Below, one piece after another: positions 35,976 through 44,637 of a stretch of DNA of 64,000 bases. Origin of the DNA: Sphingomonas glaciei (GTDB taxonomy: Bacteria > Pseudomonadota > Alphaproteobacteria > Sphingomonadales > Sphingomonadaceae). Location: positions 124,001 through 188,000 of the forward strand of contig NZ_CP097253.1 in assembly GCF_023380025.1 (NCBI RefSeq), read 5' to 3'. The notes beneath the pieces were generated by a model that was given only the letters and a program-made list of their open reading frames with translations, was not told the origin of the DNA and did not search any database. Within the stretch, counting starts at the first letter, position 1, and each line of letters starts with the position of its first letter. A program made the position numbers and the translations under genes.

Positions 35976-36404
35976 CTACTTGGCCACGCGGGTGCCGCGC
36001 TTGCGCTTGGTGCCGAGGCCGATGCTCTTGGCCAGCGTCCGCCGCTGCTCGGCATAGTTGGGCGCGACCATCGGGTAGTCGGTCGCAAGACCCCACTTCT
36101 GGCGATATTGGTCGGGGGTCATGCTGTAGTGGGTCATCAGGTGCCGCTTCAGCATCTTCAATTTCTTGCCGTCTTCCAGGCAGACCAGGTAATCGGGCTT
36201 GACCGAGGAGCGGATCGGAACCTTGGGCTCGAGTTTCACTTCGGGCTCGGGCGCCTTGCCGCCAAGTCCAGACAGGGCACCATGCACGTTCTGGATCAGT
36301 TGCGGCAGGTCGTTGACCGAAACGCTATTGTTGCTGACGTGGGCCGCGACGATGTCTGCGGTCAGCGTAATCAGGGTTTCGGCACTCTGTTCATTATCTA
36401 TCAC
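35976..36404 (-). CDS. MucR/Ros-family zinc-finger regulator
   Basis: The 142-residue protein has the Ros/MucR zinc-finger region YLVCLEDGKKLKMLKRHL near residue 75. Its metal set is Cys, Asp and two His (the C-D-H-H variant common in MucR homologues), followed by MTHYSMTPDQYRQKWGL. A basic tail KRKRGTRVAK ends it. These act as global, H-NS-like silencers binding AT-rich DNA. The GTG at 36404 has GGGAG seven bases upstream. It probably has its own promoter. Confidence 0.9.
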   Translation of the reverse strand: MIDNEQSAETLITLTADIVAAHVSNNSVSVNDLPQLIQNVHGALSGLGGKAPEPEVKLEPKVPIRSSVKPDYLVCLEDGKKLKMLKRHLMTHYSMTPDQYRQKWGLATDYPMVAPNYAEQRRTLAKSIGLGTKRKRGTRVAK

Positions 36405-36458
36405 TCTTAGTCTCCCACTGGGGGACCGCAATTCGGCACGGTCTCAGAAAGCCGCACG

Positions 36459-36488
36459 ATAGTATCATTGGTTACGCTTCAATAACAA
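36459..36488 (-). promoter_or_regulatory. Candidate promoter for the MucR-type gene
   Basis: On the minus strand TTGTTA (36483-36488) and TACTAT (36459-36464) are separated by 18 bases, about 55 bp upstream of the GTG start. The segment is markedly AT-rich compared with its surroundings, which also makes it a plausible target for autoregulation by the MucR protein. Confidence 0.4.
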
Positions 36489-36520
36489 GTGTAATGGCAC
36501 TGCAGCTTCTACTGAGTTGC

Positions 36521-36997
36521 TCAGACGGTAAGCGTCATCGTCAAGGCGTCGAACCTTTCGCCATTTGTCCCGCGATAATAACTGGTTCGCCGGCCCGCGA
36601 CTGAGAAGCCGTGATCGCGGTACAATTGGACCGCCGGATTGCCGTCGCGCACCTCGAGGTGGAGATGGTGGGCACCGGCGGCCTTCTGATCGGCGATGAA
36701 GCGCTGGACTAGCGCGCTTCCGATCCGGCTTCGGCCGTGGTCTGGGCGGACCGCGATCAGCAGCAGTTCGGCCTCGTCGAGCGTGCGCCTGGCGAGGCTG
36801 AAGCCGACGGCATCGCCGTCCCTGCGGGCGACCATCAAGGTGACGCCGGCCATCGGCAGGATCCCGGCACATTGCGCCCGCGTCCAAGCTTCGCCGAAGC
36901 TGGAATCAAACGCGCTGCCCATCACCGCCATGACCTCGTCCAGGTCACCACCGCCCCCTCGGTCGATGAGGAGCAAGTGGGGAGCGACGCTGCTCAT
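36521..36997 (-). CDS. rimI: Ribosomal-protein-alanine acetyltransferase RimI
   Basis: The 158-residue GNAT enzyme is the RimI type that acetylates the N-terminal Ala of S18. Acetyl-CoA binding is seen in IAVRPDHGRSRIGSALVQRF, followed by HLEVRDGNPAVQLYRDHGF and the YYRGTNGERFDALTMTL end. It is coupled to tsaB by an ATGA overlap, the standard arrangement. Confidence 0.93.
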   Translation of the reverse strand: MSSVAPHLLLIDRGGGGDLDEVMAVMGSAFDSSFGEAWTRAQCAGILPMAGVTLMVARRDGDAVGFSLARRTLDEAELLLIAVRPDHGRSRIGSALVQRFIADQKAAGAHHLHLEVRDGNPAVQLYRDHGFSVAGRRTSYYRGTNGERFDALTMTLTV

Positions 36998-37602
36998 GCC
37001 GCCTTCGGCTTGGCGTCGGGAGCGCGGGCGTAGACGGGCCGGGCGGAGAGGGTGCGGAGGGACGCCGGCAACCGGAGGGCGTTCGCAGCCGAGGGCAGGG
37101 CCTCCACTGCCTCGCCATGGCCACGCGCGGCGACCAGTGCGGCCGCGCCCGACCCGGCGACCAGCGGCGCATCGATCGCCGCCGCCGCCGCCGCAGGCGA
37201 AAGGCTGACGATCGGGGCCACGGGGCGGAGCGGGTCGCGGTCGAATTGCTGGACGAACAATTCGCCATGCCCGCCAGTCAGCGCGACGGCGACCGGACCG
37301 TCACCAGGTAGGCCGGCGGCGATCAGGGCGAGTGTCGACATGCCGGCGAGCGGCGCGTCCCAGCCGATCGAGAGCCCGTGCGCGGCGGCGATCCCGACCC
37401 GCAGCCCGGTGAAGCTGCCAGGGCCGCAACCGACCAGGATGGAGTCGGCCCGGCGCCCGTCGAGCAGCCGGTCGAGCAGCGGCATCAACCGTTCGGCATG
37501 GCCGCGCGACATCACCTCATCGGCCTGCGCCAGCAGCGTTCCGTCCGCATCGAACAGGGCGGCGGTGCAGGCGGGTGTAGCGGTGTCGAGGGCGAGCAGC
37601 AT
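36994..37602 (-). CDS. tsaB: tRNA threonylcarbamoyladenosine biosynthesis protein TsaB
   Basis: The 202-residue ASKHA-fold protein partners with TsaD/TsaE to make t6A37. It opens with LLALDTATPACTAAL, then has RGHAERLMPLLDRLL and GCGPGSFTGLRVGIAAAHGL, all diagnostic. The ATG at 37602 is chosen because the family begins at this strand; a TTG 12 codons upstream is possible. It is the likely first gene of the tsaB-rimI unit. Confidence 0.95.
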   Translation of the reverse strand: MLLALDTATPACTAALFDADGTLLAQADEVMSRGHAERLMPLLDRLLDGRRADSILVGCGPGSFTGLRVGIAAAHGLSIGWDAPLAGMSTLALIAAGLPGDGPVAVALTGGHGELFVQQFDRDPLRPVAPIVSLSPAAAAAAIDAPLVAGSGAAALVAARGHGEAVEALPSAANALRLPASLRTLSARPVYARAPDAKPKAA

Positions 37603-37694
37603 CGGTGGGATAGGGCCATGAAAGAGCGGCAAGAGCAAGAGTTGGCGGTTTTCGGCCTATGCGGATGCGCCGAACTGCCTCCTCGATGCTGTCG

Positions 37695-38669
37695 TCAGGG
37701 AATGAGCAGGACGGATCCGGTGGTTTCGCGCGCTTCGAGCGCTCGGTGAGCTTTGGCCGCCTGATCCAGCGGATAGCGCGCGCCGATGGTCATCGCGATC
37801 TTGCCGCCCCGGATCATCTCCCACAGCCGATCGACGCCGGCGCGGCGCTCCTCGGCTTCGGCATAATAGTCGAAAAGGGTCGGCCGGGTGACCCGCAGGC
37901 TGCCCTTCTGCGCCAGCACGCCGAGCGCGACGCCGGTCACCGGTCCCGAGGCATTGCCATAGCTGGCGATCAGCCCGCGCCGGGCGGCCGAACCCAGGCT
38001 CGCCTGCCAGGTGTCGGCACCGACCCCGTCGAACACGACCTCGCAGCCCTTGCCGCCGGTCAGGGTGCGGACCCGTTCGGCGACGGGCTCGTGATCGTAG
38101 CGGATGATGTCGTCGGCCCCGGCCTCGCTCGCCAGCGCGGCCTTGGCCTCGGTCGAGACCGTGCCGATCACCCGTGCGCCGATCGCTTTCAGCCATTGCA
38201 CCAAGATCAGGCCGACCCCGCCGGCGGCGGCATGGACCAGCACGTCCATCCCGGCCTTCACCTCGCCGCAGCGCTCGACCAGGAATTCGGCGGTGCAGCC
38301 CTTGAGCAGCGCGGCGGCGGCAAGCTCCGACTGGACGTCGTCGGGCACCGGCAAGAGGTGCTTCGCCCCGACGATCCGGGCGGTGGAATAAGCGCCGCGC
38401 TCGGGCCCGAAGGTCGTGACCCGGTCGCCTGCCTTCAGCGCGACGTCCGGCCCGACCGCCAGCACCCGCCCGGCCGCCTCCATCCCCAGCGCACTCGGCA
38501 GCGGGGCGGGGTAGAGGCCGGTGCGGTGGTAGGTGTCGATGAAGTTGATGCCGACCGCCTCGTTGGCCATCACCACCTCGCCGGGACCGGGCGGGGGAAG
38601 CTCGGCTTCCACCCACTCGATGACCTCGGGACCTCCCGTGCGGCGGATGATGGCCTGCAGCGCTTTCAC
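37695..38669 (-). CDS. NADPH:quinone oxidoreductase-like (zinc-free MDR family)
   Basis: The 324-residue medium-chain dehydrogenase has no catalytic-zinc Cys/His set. The NAD(P)-binding motif is VLVHAAAGGVGLILVQW near residue 145 and the quinone-oxidoreductase signature includes INFIDTYHRTGLYPAPLPSALG. It probably reduces quinones or other enones with NADPH. The GTG at 38669 lies five bases after the stop of the large amidohydrolase gene, so it is second in a two-gene operon. Confidence 0.9.
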   Translation of the reverse strand: MKALQAIIRRTGGPEVIEWVEAELPPPGPGEVVMANEAVGINFIDTYHRTGLYPAPLPSALGMEAAGRVLAVGPDVALKAGDRVTTFGPERGAYSTARIVGAKHLLPVPDDVQSELAAAALLKGCTAEFLVERCGEVKAGMDVLVHAAAGGVGLILVQWLKAIGARVIGTVSTEAKAALASEAGADDIIRYDHEPVAERVRTLTGGKGCEVVFDGVGADTWQASLGSAARRGLIASYGNASGPVTGVALGVLAQKGSLRVTRPTLFDYYAEAEERRAGVDRLWEMIRGGKIAMTIGARYPLDQAAKAHRALEARETTGSVLLIP

Positions 38670-38674
38670 GGCGA

Positions 38675-41600
38675 TCAGTGCTTGTGCGCCGAGGCGGCGG
38701 GGCGGTTGCCGGGCATCGGCGAACTGCTGGTCTCCCACCAATAAGCCTGGCGCCGGCGATTGCCGGTCACCTCCTCGTTCAAGGTCAGCGCATTGTAGAG
38801 CCGTCCGCCCTGCATCACCTTGGCGACCTTGTCGGTGTTGCGGATATTGTCGAGCGGGTTGGCGTCGAGCACCACCAGATCGGCAAGCTTTCCGACCTCG
38901 AGCGAGCCGATGTCGCGGTCGAGCCCGAGAGTCCGCGCCGGGTTCACCGTCGCGGCCTGTAATGCCTGCAGCGGGGTCCAGCCGCCCTTGACGAAGCTCC
39001 ACATTTCCCAGTGTGCGCCGATGCCGTCCTGCTGACCGTGAGCGCCGATGCTCACCGAGATGCCGCGGTCGGCGAGCTTGCGGGCCTCGCGCGCCGCCCA
39101 GGTGTCGGCATAATCCTCTTCGGGCGCGATCTCACGCCGGGCGTTGGCAGCAGCCAGCGTTCCCGGCGGGATGTGCGCGCGCAGCAGCGGGTGATCGTAG
39201 ACGTTGGTGTGCGAGCGCCAATAGGGATCGCCGCCCGGGCCGCCGTAGGACACCACCAGGGTGGGAGTGTAGTTGGTCCGGGTCTGTGACCACAACTGCA
39301 GCACGTCGTTGTAGAAGATGCTGCCGGGCACGTTGTGCTCGACCGTCGCATTGCCGTCCTGGATCAGGCTCATGTCCATGTTGAATAGCGAGCCGCCTTC
39401 GGGGACCACCAGCATGTTCTCGGCCTGGGCGGCGGCGACCACCATCTGCCGCTGTTCGCGCCGCGGCTGATTGTAGTTCTTCACGCTCCACGCGCCCTGC
39501 GCCTTCAACCGGCGGACATGGGCGAGGGCGTCGTCGAACTTGCCGATTTCGGCGAACGCGCCGGCGGCCCGCGCGCCATAGATGATCTCCCCGGTCGAGA
39601 AGATGCGCGGGGCGAGGATCTTGCCTGCGCGCTGCATCTCGGCCGCGGCGAACACCTCCGCCGCGCTGTTCGACGGATCGTGGATGGTGGTGGTGCCGAG
39701 CGCCAGATTGGCCATCGCCGACCAATTCTGCTGGGGCACGAAGCCCTCGCCGTCGCCCTGTGGCCCGTGGGCATGGGCGTCGATGAAGCCCGGGACGACC
39801 GTCTTGCCGGCGAGGTCGACGCTCGGCGTTCCGGCCGGCACAGCCACTTCCCCGCGCCGTCCGATCGCCGCGATACGATCGCCGCGGACCAGGATCACGC
39901 CATCCTCGATGACCCCGCCGTCGGCCCCGCGCATGGTGACGATGCGGGCGCCGGTCAGCGCGACGCTGCCGGTCGGCTTGGCCGCGCGCGCCGGCTGCGA
40001 CAGGTTCACCCCGGCGGTCGGGTACTTATACTCACCGGCATAGCTGCCGTTGGCGTCGGCGGTGTAGAGCACCGGTCCGATGCTCCAGTGTGCGCGGGTC
40101 CCGCCGTTGGAGAAATGCATGAAGTCGGCGCCGCCCTGGCTGAGGCGGACGGCGGGCAGTGCGCCCTTGTCGGTCGAGGCGGTGACGTCCTGCGACCCGG
40201 GCAGCAGCGGCATCAGATAGGCTTCGTAATTCTGCCGGAACAGCACCGAGCGGCCGTCCTGTGAGACCTGGAAGTCGCTGGCGAGATCGCCCGAGGCATG
40301 CACCCGCCGCGCTTCGCCCGACAGGTCGGTGCTGACCAGTTGCAGCTTGTCGTCGCCGCGCATGGTCATGAACAGGCGGTCGCCCGCCGCGCCATATTGC
40401 GGGTTGGACGCGCCGCGCTCGACCAGCTTCGGCTTGCCGCCGCTTGCCGGCACCACATAGACGCCGCCGTCGCGGCCCCAGCGATCGGCAGTCAGCCCGC
40501 CGCCCGATCCGGCGGCGAAGGCGATCGTCCGGCCATCGGGCGAAAAGCGCGGGGTGATGTAATGGCCGGGGTCGGCGGTTACCGCCCGCGGCGTGCCACC
40601 TGCAGCGCCGACGGTCATGATCTTGCCGAGGCCAGCATCGGTCCAGCTGACGAAGGCGAGGGTTCGGCCGTCGCGCGACCAGGTCGGGAAGGCTTCGAAG
40701 ATGCTGTCGTCGCTGCGGGTCAGCCGCCGCGCGGCACCGCCGCCGTTGGGCTTCACCCACAGTTTGCCGAGCGATTCATAGACGATCTGGCGGCCGTCGG
40801 GCGACATTTGCGCCCAGCGCACCATCCTCGTCCCGAAGCTGTCGGGCGCGACCTCGACCTTTGGGTGGAGGCTTTCGGCGACCACCCGGTCGTCGCTGAT
40901 CCGGAAGGGAATGTCGCGTGCGCTGCCGTCGGTGACCGAAACGCGGCGCAACTTGCCGCCGCTCCACAGCACGACTTCGCGGCTGTCGGCGGTCCAGTCC
41001 ATGTTAGGATAGACGCCGGTTACGGCCCAGGTCTCCTGCATGTCCTGGTCGGGCAGGTCGAGGAGCTTGCGCTCATTGCCGCTGGCGAGGTCGCGCACGA
41101 ACAGCTTCGACTTGGCCCGCTCGCGCCGAACGAAGGCGAGATACTTGCCGTCGGGGGAGGGATTCGGGCGAACTGCGCCGCCATTGCCGCCGGTCACCCG
41201 CAGCGTTTCGCCGGTGTCGAGTTCGTAGCTTTCGATCGCGAACAGGGCGCCGTTGGAATCCTGTGCATATTGGAAGGTGCCGCCCGGCGTCACGTTCCGG
41301 GTGAAGTAGATGTGCTTGCCGTCGGGCGCGAAGGTCGGCTCGCCCAGCTCCTTCTGCCACTTGTCGTTGACGCGCTTGACCAGCTGCACGCCGCTTCCGC
41401 CGTCGACATGGTACAGCCACACCTCGCCGGTGCCGAGCGAGCGGGTGGTGGTGAAATGCTTCTTGGCGACGATGTAGCGGCCGTCCGGGCTCCAGCTCGG
41501 CTGGTTTAGGAGGCGGAAGTCCTCCTTGGTCAGCTGTTTCTTGCCTGACCCGTCGGCATTCATGATCCAGATGTTGTCGCCGCCCGCTCGGTCCGAGACG

Positions 41601-42016
41601 AAGGCGAGGCGGCTGCCGTCGGGCGACCAGCGCGGCTGCTGCTCGTAGGACAAGCCCTCGGCGATCCGGGTCGGCGTGCCGCCGCCGATCGGCATGACAT
41701 AGATGTCGCCCAGCATGTCGAACGCGATCCGACTGCCGTCGGGCGAGACGTCGACGTTGAGCCAGGTGCCCTCGTCGGCGTCGAGCTTGATCTTGCGCAG
41801 CGTCATGCCGCGCGGTGCTTCGACGTTCCACTTGGCCGCGGCGGCGTTCTTGTCGCCCGTTTCGCGCGGCGAGGCGACCGGCGGGGAGTGCTGGCTCGCG
41901 GCCTCGCTCGGCGAGGCCTGCTGCGGAGGCGGCGGCGGCGGCGGGGCAGCCTCCTGCGCGGCGGCAAGGGCGCTGCTCGCCAGAAGGGCGCAGGTGAGCG
42001 AAAGCTTGGCGATCAT
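38675..42016 (-). CDS. Exported TolB-like propeller plus amidohydrolase (1113 aa)
   Basis: A signal peptide (MIAKLSLTCALLASSALAAA) and a Pro/Ala linker lead into a long beta-propeller region. It has many TolB/WD40-like repeats with the SPDGSRIAF / SPDGRTIAF pattern (residues about 65-660). A metal-dependent amidohydrolase domain follows: metal-binding DAHAHG (His748, His750), a Lys-centred SVKNYNQP and AHGQQDG, and a terminal LVVLDANPLDNI block. Such proteins are predicted periplasmic peptidases or imidazolonepropionase-like hydrolases; the substrate is unknown. Size is in line with known fusions of this type. A downstream quinone oxidoreductase is cotranscribed. Confidence 0.88.
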   Translation of the reverse strand: MIAKLSLTCALLASSALAAAQEAAPPPPPPPQQASPSEAASQHSPPVASPRETGDKNAAAAKWNVEAPRGMTLRKIKLDADEGTWLNVDVSPDGSRIAFDMLGDIYVMPIGGGTPTRIAEGLSYEQQPRWSPDGSRLAFVSDRAGGDNIWIMNADGSGKKQLTKEDFRLLNQPSWSPDGRYIVAKKHFTTTRSLGTGEVWLYHVDGGSGVQLVKRVNDKWQKELGEPTFAPDGKHIYFTRNVTPGGTFQYAQDSNGALFAIESYELDTGETLRVTGGNGGAVRPNPSPDGKYLAFVRRERAKSKLFVRDLASGNERKLLDLPDQDMQETWAVTGVYPNMDWTADSREVVLWSGGKLRRVSVTDGSARDIPFRISDDRVVAESLHPKVEVAPDSFGTRMVRWAQMSPDGRQIVYESLGKLWVKPNGGGAARRLTRSDDSIFEAFPTWSRDGRTLAFVSWTDAGLGKIMTVGAAGGTPRAVTADPGHYITPRFSPDGRTIAFAAGSGGGLTADRWGRDGGVYVVPASGGKPKLVERGASNPQYGAAGDRLFMTMRGDDKLQLVSTDLSGEARRVHASGDLASDFQVSQDGRSVLFRQNYEAYLMPLLPGSQDVTASTDKGALPAVRLSQGGADFMHFSNGGTRAHWSIGPVLYTADANGSYAGEYKYPTAGVNLSQPARAAKPTGSVALTGARIVTMRGADGGVIEDGVILVRGDRIAAIGRRGEVAVPAGTPSVDLAGKTVVPGFIDAHAHGPQGDGEGFVPQQNWSAMANLALGTTTIHDPSNSAAEVFAAAEMQRAGKILAPRIFSTGEIIYGARAAGAFAEIGKFDDALAHVRRLKAQGAWSVKNYNQPRREQRQMVVAAAQAENMLVVPEGGSLFNMDMSLIQDGNATVEHNVPGSIFYNDVLQLWSQTRTNYTPTLVVSYGGPGGDPYWRSHTNVYDHPLLRAHIPPGTLAAANARREIAPEEDYADTWAAREARKLADRGISVSIGAHGQQDGIGAHWEMWSFVKGGWTPLQALQAATVNPARTLGLDRDIGSLEVGKLADLVVLDANPLDNIRNTDKVAKVMQGGRLYNALTLNEEVTGNRRRQAYWWETSSSPMPGNRPAASAHKH

Positions 42017-42252
42017 GAAGGCAGCCTCGTGCTGAAGATGTGATCTGGCCGCAGGCAGGGAGCCCGCCGACGAGAGGGCACGATGGCGCAGCGGGCGCGC
42101 TCGCGCAACCGCTCGCGGTAGCGGCTTGCCGACAGGGCTGGCCGTTGGTCGAGGTTGTTCAAACGGGGAACAGCTTGGCCGCTCCGTTGTTCGTCAGAGG
42201 CAGCCCTCAGCGGCCCGCTTATCCGTTTCGTCTCTTCTCGAGGTTTGCCGCT

Positions 42253-43185
42253 TTGTCCCCTGAGCTTCTCCGCGCGTCCGTTTCGCCAGCTGCCCCCACT
42301 GAAGCGGCGCCGCTCCCCCGGCCGGTCGAGGGACCGGACAGCGAATATGGCTTGCTCAAGGAAGTGCTGCTGGCGTCCCCGCGCAACCTTAGCATCGTGC
42401 CTTGCAACCGGGTCAGCGAGGACGCGCTGGAGAAGGGGCAAAGCTCGTGCAGCGTGACCGCCAGCCGGCAGCATCGCGACCTGGTCGAGACGCTGATGGC
42501 GGCGGGTGTCAGGGTTCGGACGGTTCAGCCGGTGGCTGACCTGCCCGACCTTGCCTTCACGCGCGACACCAGCCTGATGACCCCGTGGGGCCTGATCGGG
42601 CTGCGGCCCGGCCTTGCCCACCGCCGCGGCGAGGTCGAGGTCGTGCTCGACACTGCGCGGGGGGCCGGCGTGCCGGTCCTTGGGCGGGTCGAGCGCGGAT
42701 CGGTCGAGGGCGGCGACGTCTGCCTGCTGCGGTCGGGCCACCTGGTCATCGGAGTATCCGAGAAGCGCACCACCACCGAGGGTGCGCGCGCACTCGGCAG
42801 CTTCTTCGAGCGCGAGGGGTGGAAGGTCACGTTGGTGCCGATCGATCCCGACCTGCTGCACCTCGACACCCATTTCTGCCTGGCTGACCGCGACGTCGCG
42901 CTGGCCTGTGTAGAGAAACTCGACCCAGCCTTCGTGGCGATGATCCGAGATCTCGGGATCGACATCGTGCCGGTGCGTGCCGACGAGATCGCCAGCCTTG
43001 GCTGCAATGTCCTGTCGCTCGGGCGCCGGCGGATCATCTCGACCGGCTCGGCCCCGCGGGTCGATCAGGCGGTTCGCGAGCTCGGATTCGAGGTGCTGAC
43101 CGTGCCGCTGGGCGAATTCACCCAGTGCGGGGGCGGGGTCCATTGCCTGACCATGCCGCTTCGCCGCCAATCGGCAGCGCTCTGA
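42253..43185 (+). CDS. Dimethylarginine dimethylaminohydrolase/arginine deiminase-family enzyme
   Basis: The guanidino-modifying fold is recognisable: DLAFTRDTSLM (substrate Asp region), SVEGGDVCLL, DTHFCLADRD with catalytic His207, and GGGVHCLTMPLRR with nucleophile Cys298. It would hydrolyse arginine or methylarginine to citrulline plus ammonia or amine; which is not decidable. The start is uncertain. I use the TTG at 42253, preceded by CGAGG, giving 310 residues; an ATG at 42040 would add 71 residues without family character. The last 68 bp overlap the convergent glycosyltransferase gene. Confidence 0.8.
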   Translation: MSPELLRASVSPAAPTEAAPLPRPVEGPDSEYGLLKEVLLASPRNLSIVPCNRVSEDALEKGQSSCSVTASRQHRDLVETLMAAGVRVRTVQPVADLPDLAFTRDTSLMTPWGLIGLRPGLAHRRGEVEVVLDTARGAGVPVLGRVERGSVEGGDVCLLRSGHLVIGVSEKRTTTEGARALGSFFEREGWKVTLVPIDPDLLHLDTHFCLADRDVALACVEKLDPAFVAMIRDLGIDIVPVRADEIASLGCNVLSLGRRRIISTGSAPRVDQAVRELGFEVLTVPLGEFTQCGGGVHCLTMPLRRQSAAL

Positions 43186-43759
43186 GGTCGGGCCAGAGCC
43201 TCAAGTCCTCAGGCGTGTCGCAATCGGCGAGGGTCGGCAGGAGCACGGGAATGATGCCGTGCTGCTTGAGCCGGTCCACCGTGATGCCGAACACCTGGTC
43301 GGTGCTCCACGGCATGTCCTCGAACAGATATGGTGCAGGGCCGGTCAGGCCGAGCGCCCAATAGCCGCCGTCCTCGGCGGGACCGATCACCGTCCGGCCG
43401 GCGTTCAGGTGGCAGGCGGCTTCGATCAGGTGCGCGGCAGTGAGGTCGGGCAGGTCGGAGCCTACGAACAGCACCGGCGTGGGCGAGGAGGCAGCCTCGA
43501 GGCGCGCGCCGAGATCGCCTTCGCCCTGATCGACGAAGCGGATGTCTTCGCCCAGCCACTCGGCGAAAGACGCGAGCGGCGCACCGGTGACGTGCATCTC
43601 GATCCGCAGCCCTGACTCCTGAGCAGCCGCCAGCGTTCGTTTGGTCAGCCGCCGGTGCAGCGCCGCTGCACCCTCGGCGCCGAGCGCCGGGATCAGCCGG
43701 GTCTTGGCCTTGCCGGGCTCCGGATAGCGGGTGAAAATGACCAGCCTGACCTCGTTCAT
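43118..43759 (-). CDS. TIGR04282-type (arsenosugar-associated) glycosyltransferase/nucleotidyltransferase-fold protein
   Basis: The 213-residue GT-A-like protein has LVIFTRYPEPGKAKTRLIPALG at the N-terminus (nucleotidyl-transferase-like, G-x-K-TRL). It then has VLFVGSDLPDLTAAHL and GPAEDGGYWALGL, the hallmark of the TIGR04282/CofC-like family. The family name comes from cyanobacterial clusters; no arsenic gene is seen here. Start at 43759 by homology with the conserved first strand. Its 3' end lies antisense to the last 68 bp of the DDAH-like gene. Confidence 0.8.
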   Translation of the reverse strand: MNEVRLVIFTRYPEPGKAKTRLIPALGAEGAAALHRRLTKRTLAAAQESGLRIEMHVTGAPLASFAEWLGEDIRFVDQGEGDLGARLEAASSPTPVLFVGSDLPDLTAAHLIEAACHLNAGRTVIGPAEDGGYWALGLTGPAPYLFEDMPWSTDQVFGITVDRLKQHGIIPVLLPTLADCDTPEDLRLWPDLRALPIGGEAAWSGNGPRPRTG

Positions 43760-43830
43760 GCCGCCGCTGCTAAGGCAAGCGCGACGATCGGGCGAATGAA
43801 ACTTGGTCCCGAACCTGTCATGGAGTGACC

Positions 43831-44637
43831 GTGACCTTTCCCTGGCAGCTCGAACCCTGGATCCGCCTCGGCGCCTTCGCCGGCGTGCTGGCGCTGCTCG
43901 CGCTGGGCGAATTGCTGGCGCCGCGGCGGCGGCAGGAGGTCGGGCGGGCGACTCGCTGGCCCGCCAACCTCGGTCTCGTCGCGCTCGACACTCTGCTCGT
44001 GCGGCTGCTCTTCCCGGTCGCGGCGGTCGGTGCCGCAATCTTCGCGGAGGAGCGGGCGTGGGGGCTGTTCAACCTGCTAGCGCTGCCCGCCTGGTTCGAG
44101 ATCGCGCTGGCGGTGATCATCCTCGACCTGCTGATCTACGGCCAGCACGTGCTGTTCCACGCCGTGCCGCCACTGTGGCGCGTGCACCGGGTGCATCACG
44201 CCGACCTGGAGTTCGATGCGACCACCGGGCTGCGCTTTCATCCGATCGAGATATTGCTGTCGATGGCAATCAAGATCGCCGCCGTGGTCCTGCTTGGGGC
44301 GGCGGCGCTGGCGGTGCTGATCTTCGAGGTGTTGCTCAACGCCACTGCGATGTGGAGCCATTCCAATCTGCGTCTGCCGACGAGGGTCGACCGAGTGCTC
44401 CGGCACCTGTTCGTCACGCCCGACATGCACCGGGTGCACCATTCGATCGTGCCGCGTGAGACCCACAGCAACTTCGGCTTCAACCTGGCGCTGTGGGACA
44501 AATTGTTCGGCACCTATCGACACCAGCCCGAAGCCGGGCACGAAGGCATGACCATCGGCATCCCGCAATTCCGGGACCGCGGCGAGCTCAAGCTCGGACG
44601 CCTGTTGCTGCAGCCATTTCGAACGGAGGGAAGATGA
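43831..44637 (+). CDS. Sterol desaturase/fatty acid hydroxylase-family membrane enzyme
   Basis: The 268-residue di-iron membrane oxygenase has four membrane helices and the histidine clusters HVLFH, HRVHH (twice: WRVHRVHHADLEF and MHRVHHSIV) and later His residues needed for metal binding. Family members hydroxylate or desaturate sterols, carotenoids or fatty acyl chains; the substrate here is open. The GTG at 43831 is preferred because GGAG lies five bases ahead; the GTG two codons earlier leaves no spacing. It is first of a three-gene coupled set with the next two genes. Confidence 0.85.
   Translation: MTFPWQLEPWIRLGAFAGVLALLALGELLAPRRRQEVGRATRWPANLGLVALDTLLVRLLFPVAAVGAAIFAEERAWGLFNLLALPAWFEIALAVIILDLLIYGQHVLFHAVPPLWRVHRVHHADLEFDATTGLRFHPIEILLSMAIKIAAVVLLGAAALAVLIFEVLLNATAMWSHSNLRLPTRVDRVLRHLFVTPDMHRVHHSIVPRETHSNFGFNLALWDKLFGTYRHQPEAGHEGMTIGIPQFRDRGELKLGRLLLQPFRTEGR

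Noticed and set aside
42040..42252. N-terminal extension of the DDAH-like protein from ATG 42040
   Set aside because: The added 71 residues show no family resemblance and occupy the divergent promoter region; kept only as an alternative start.
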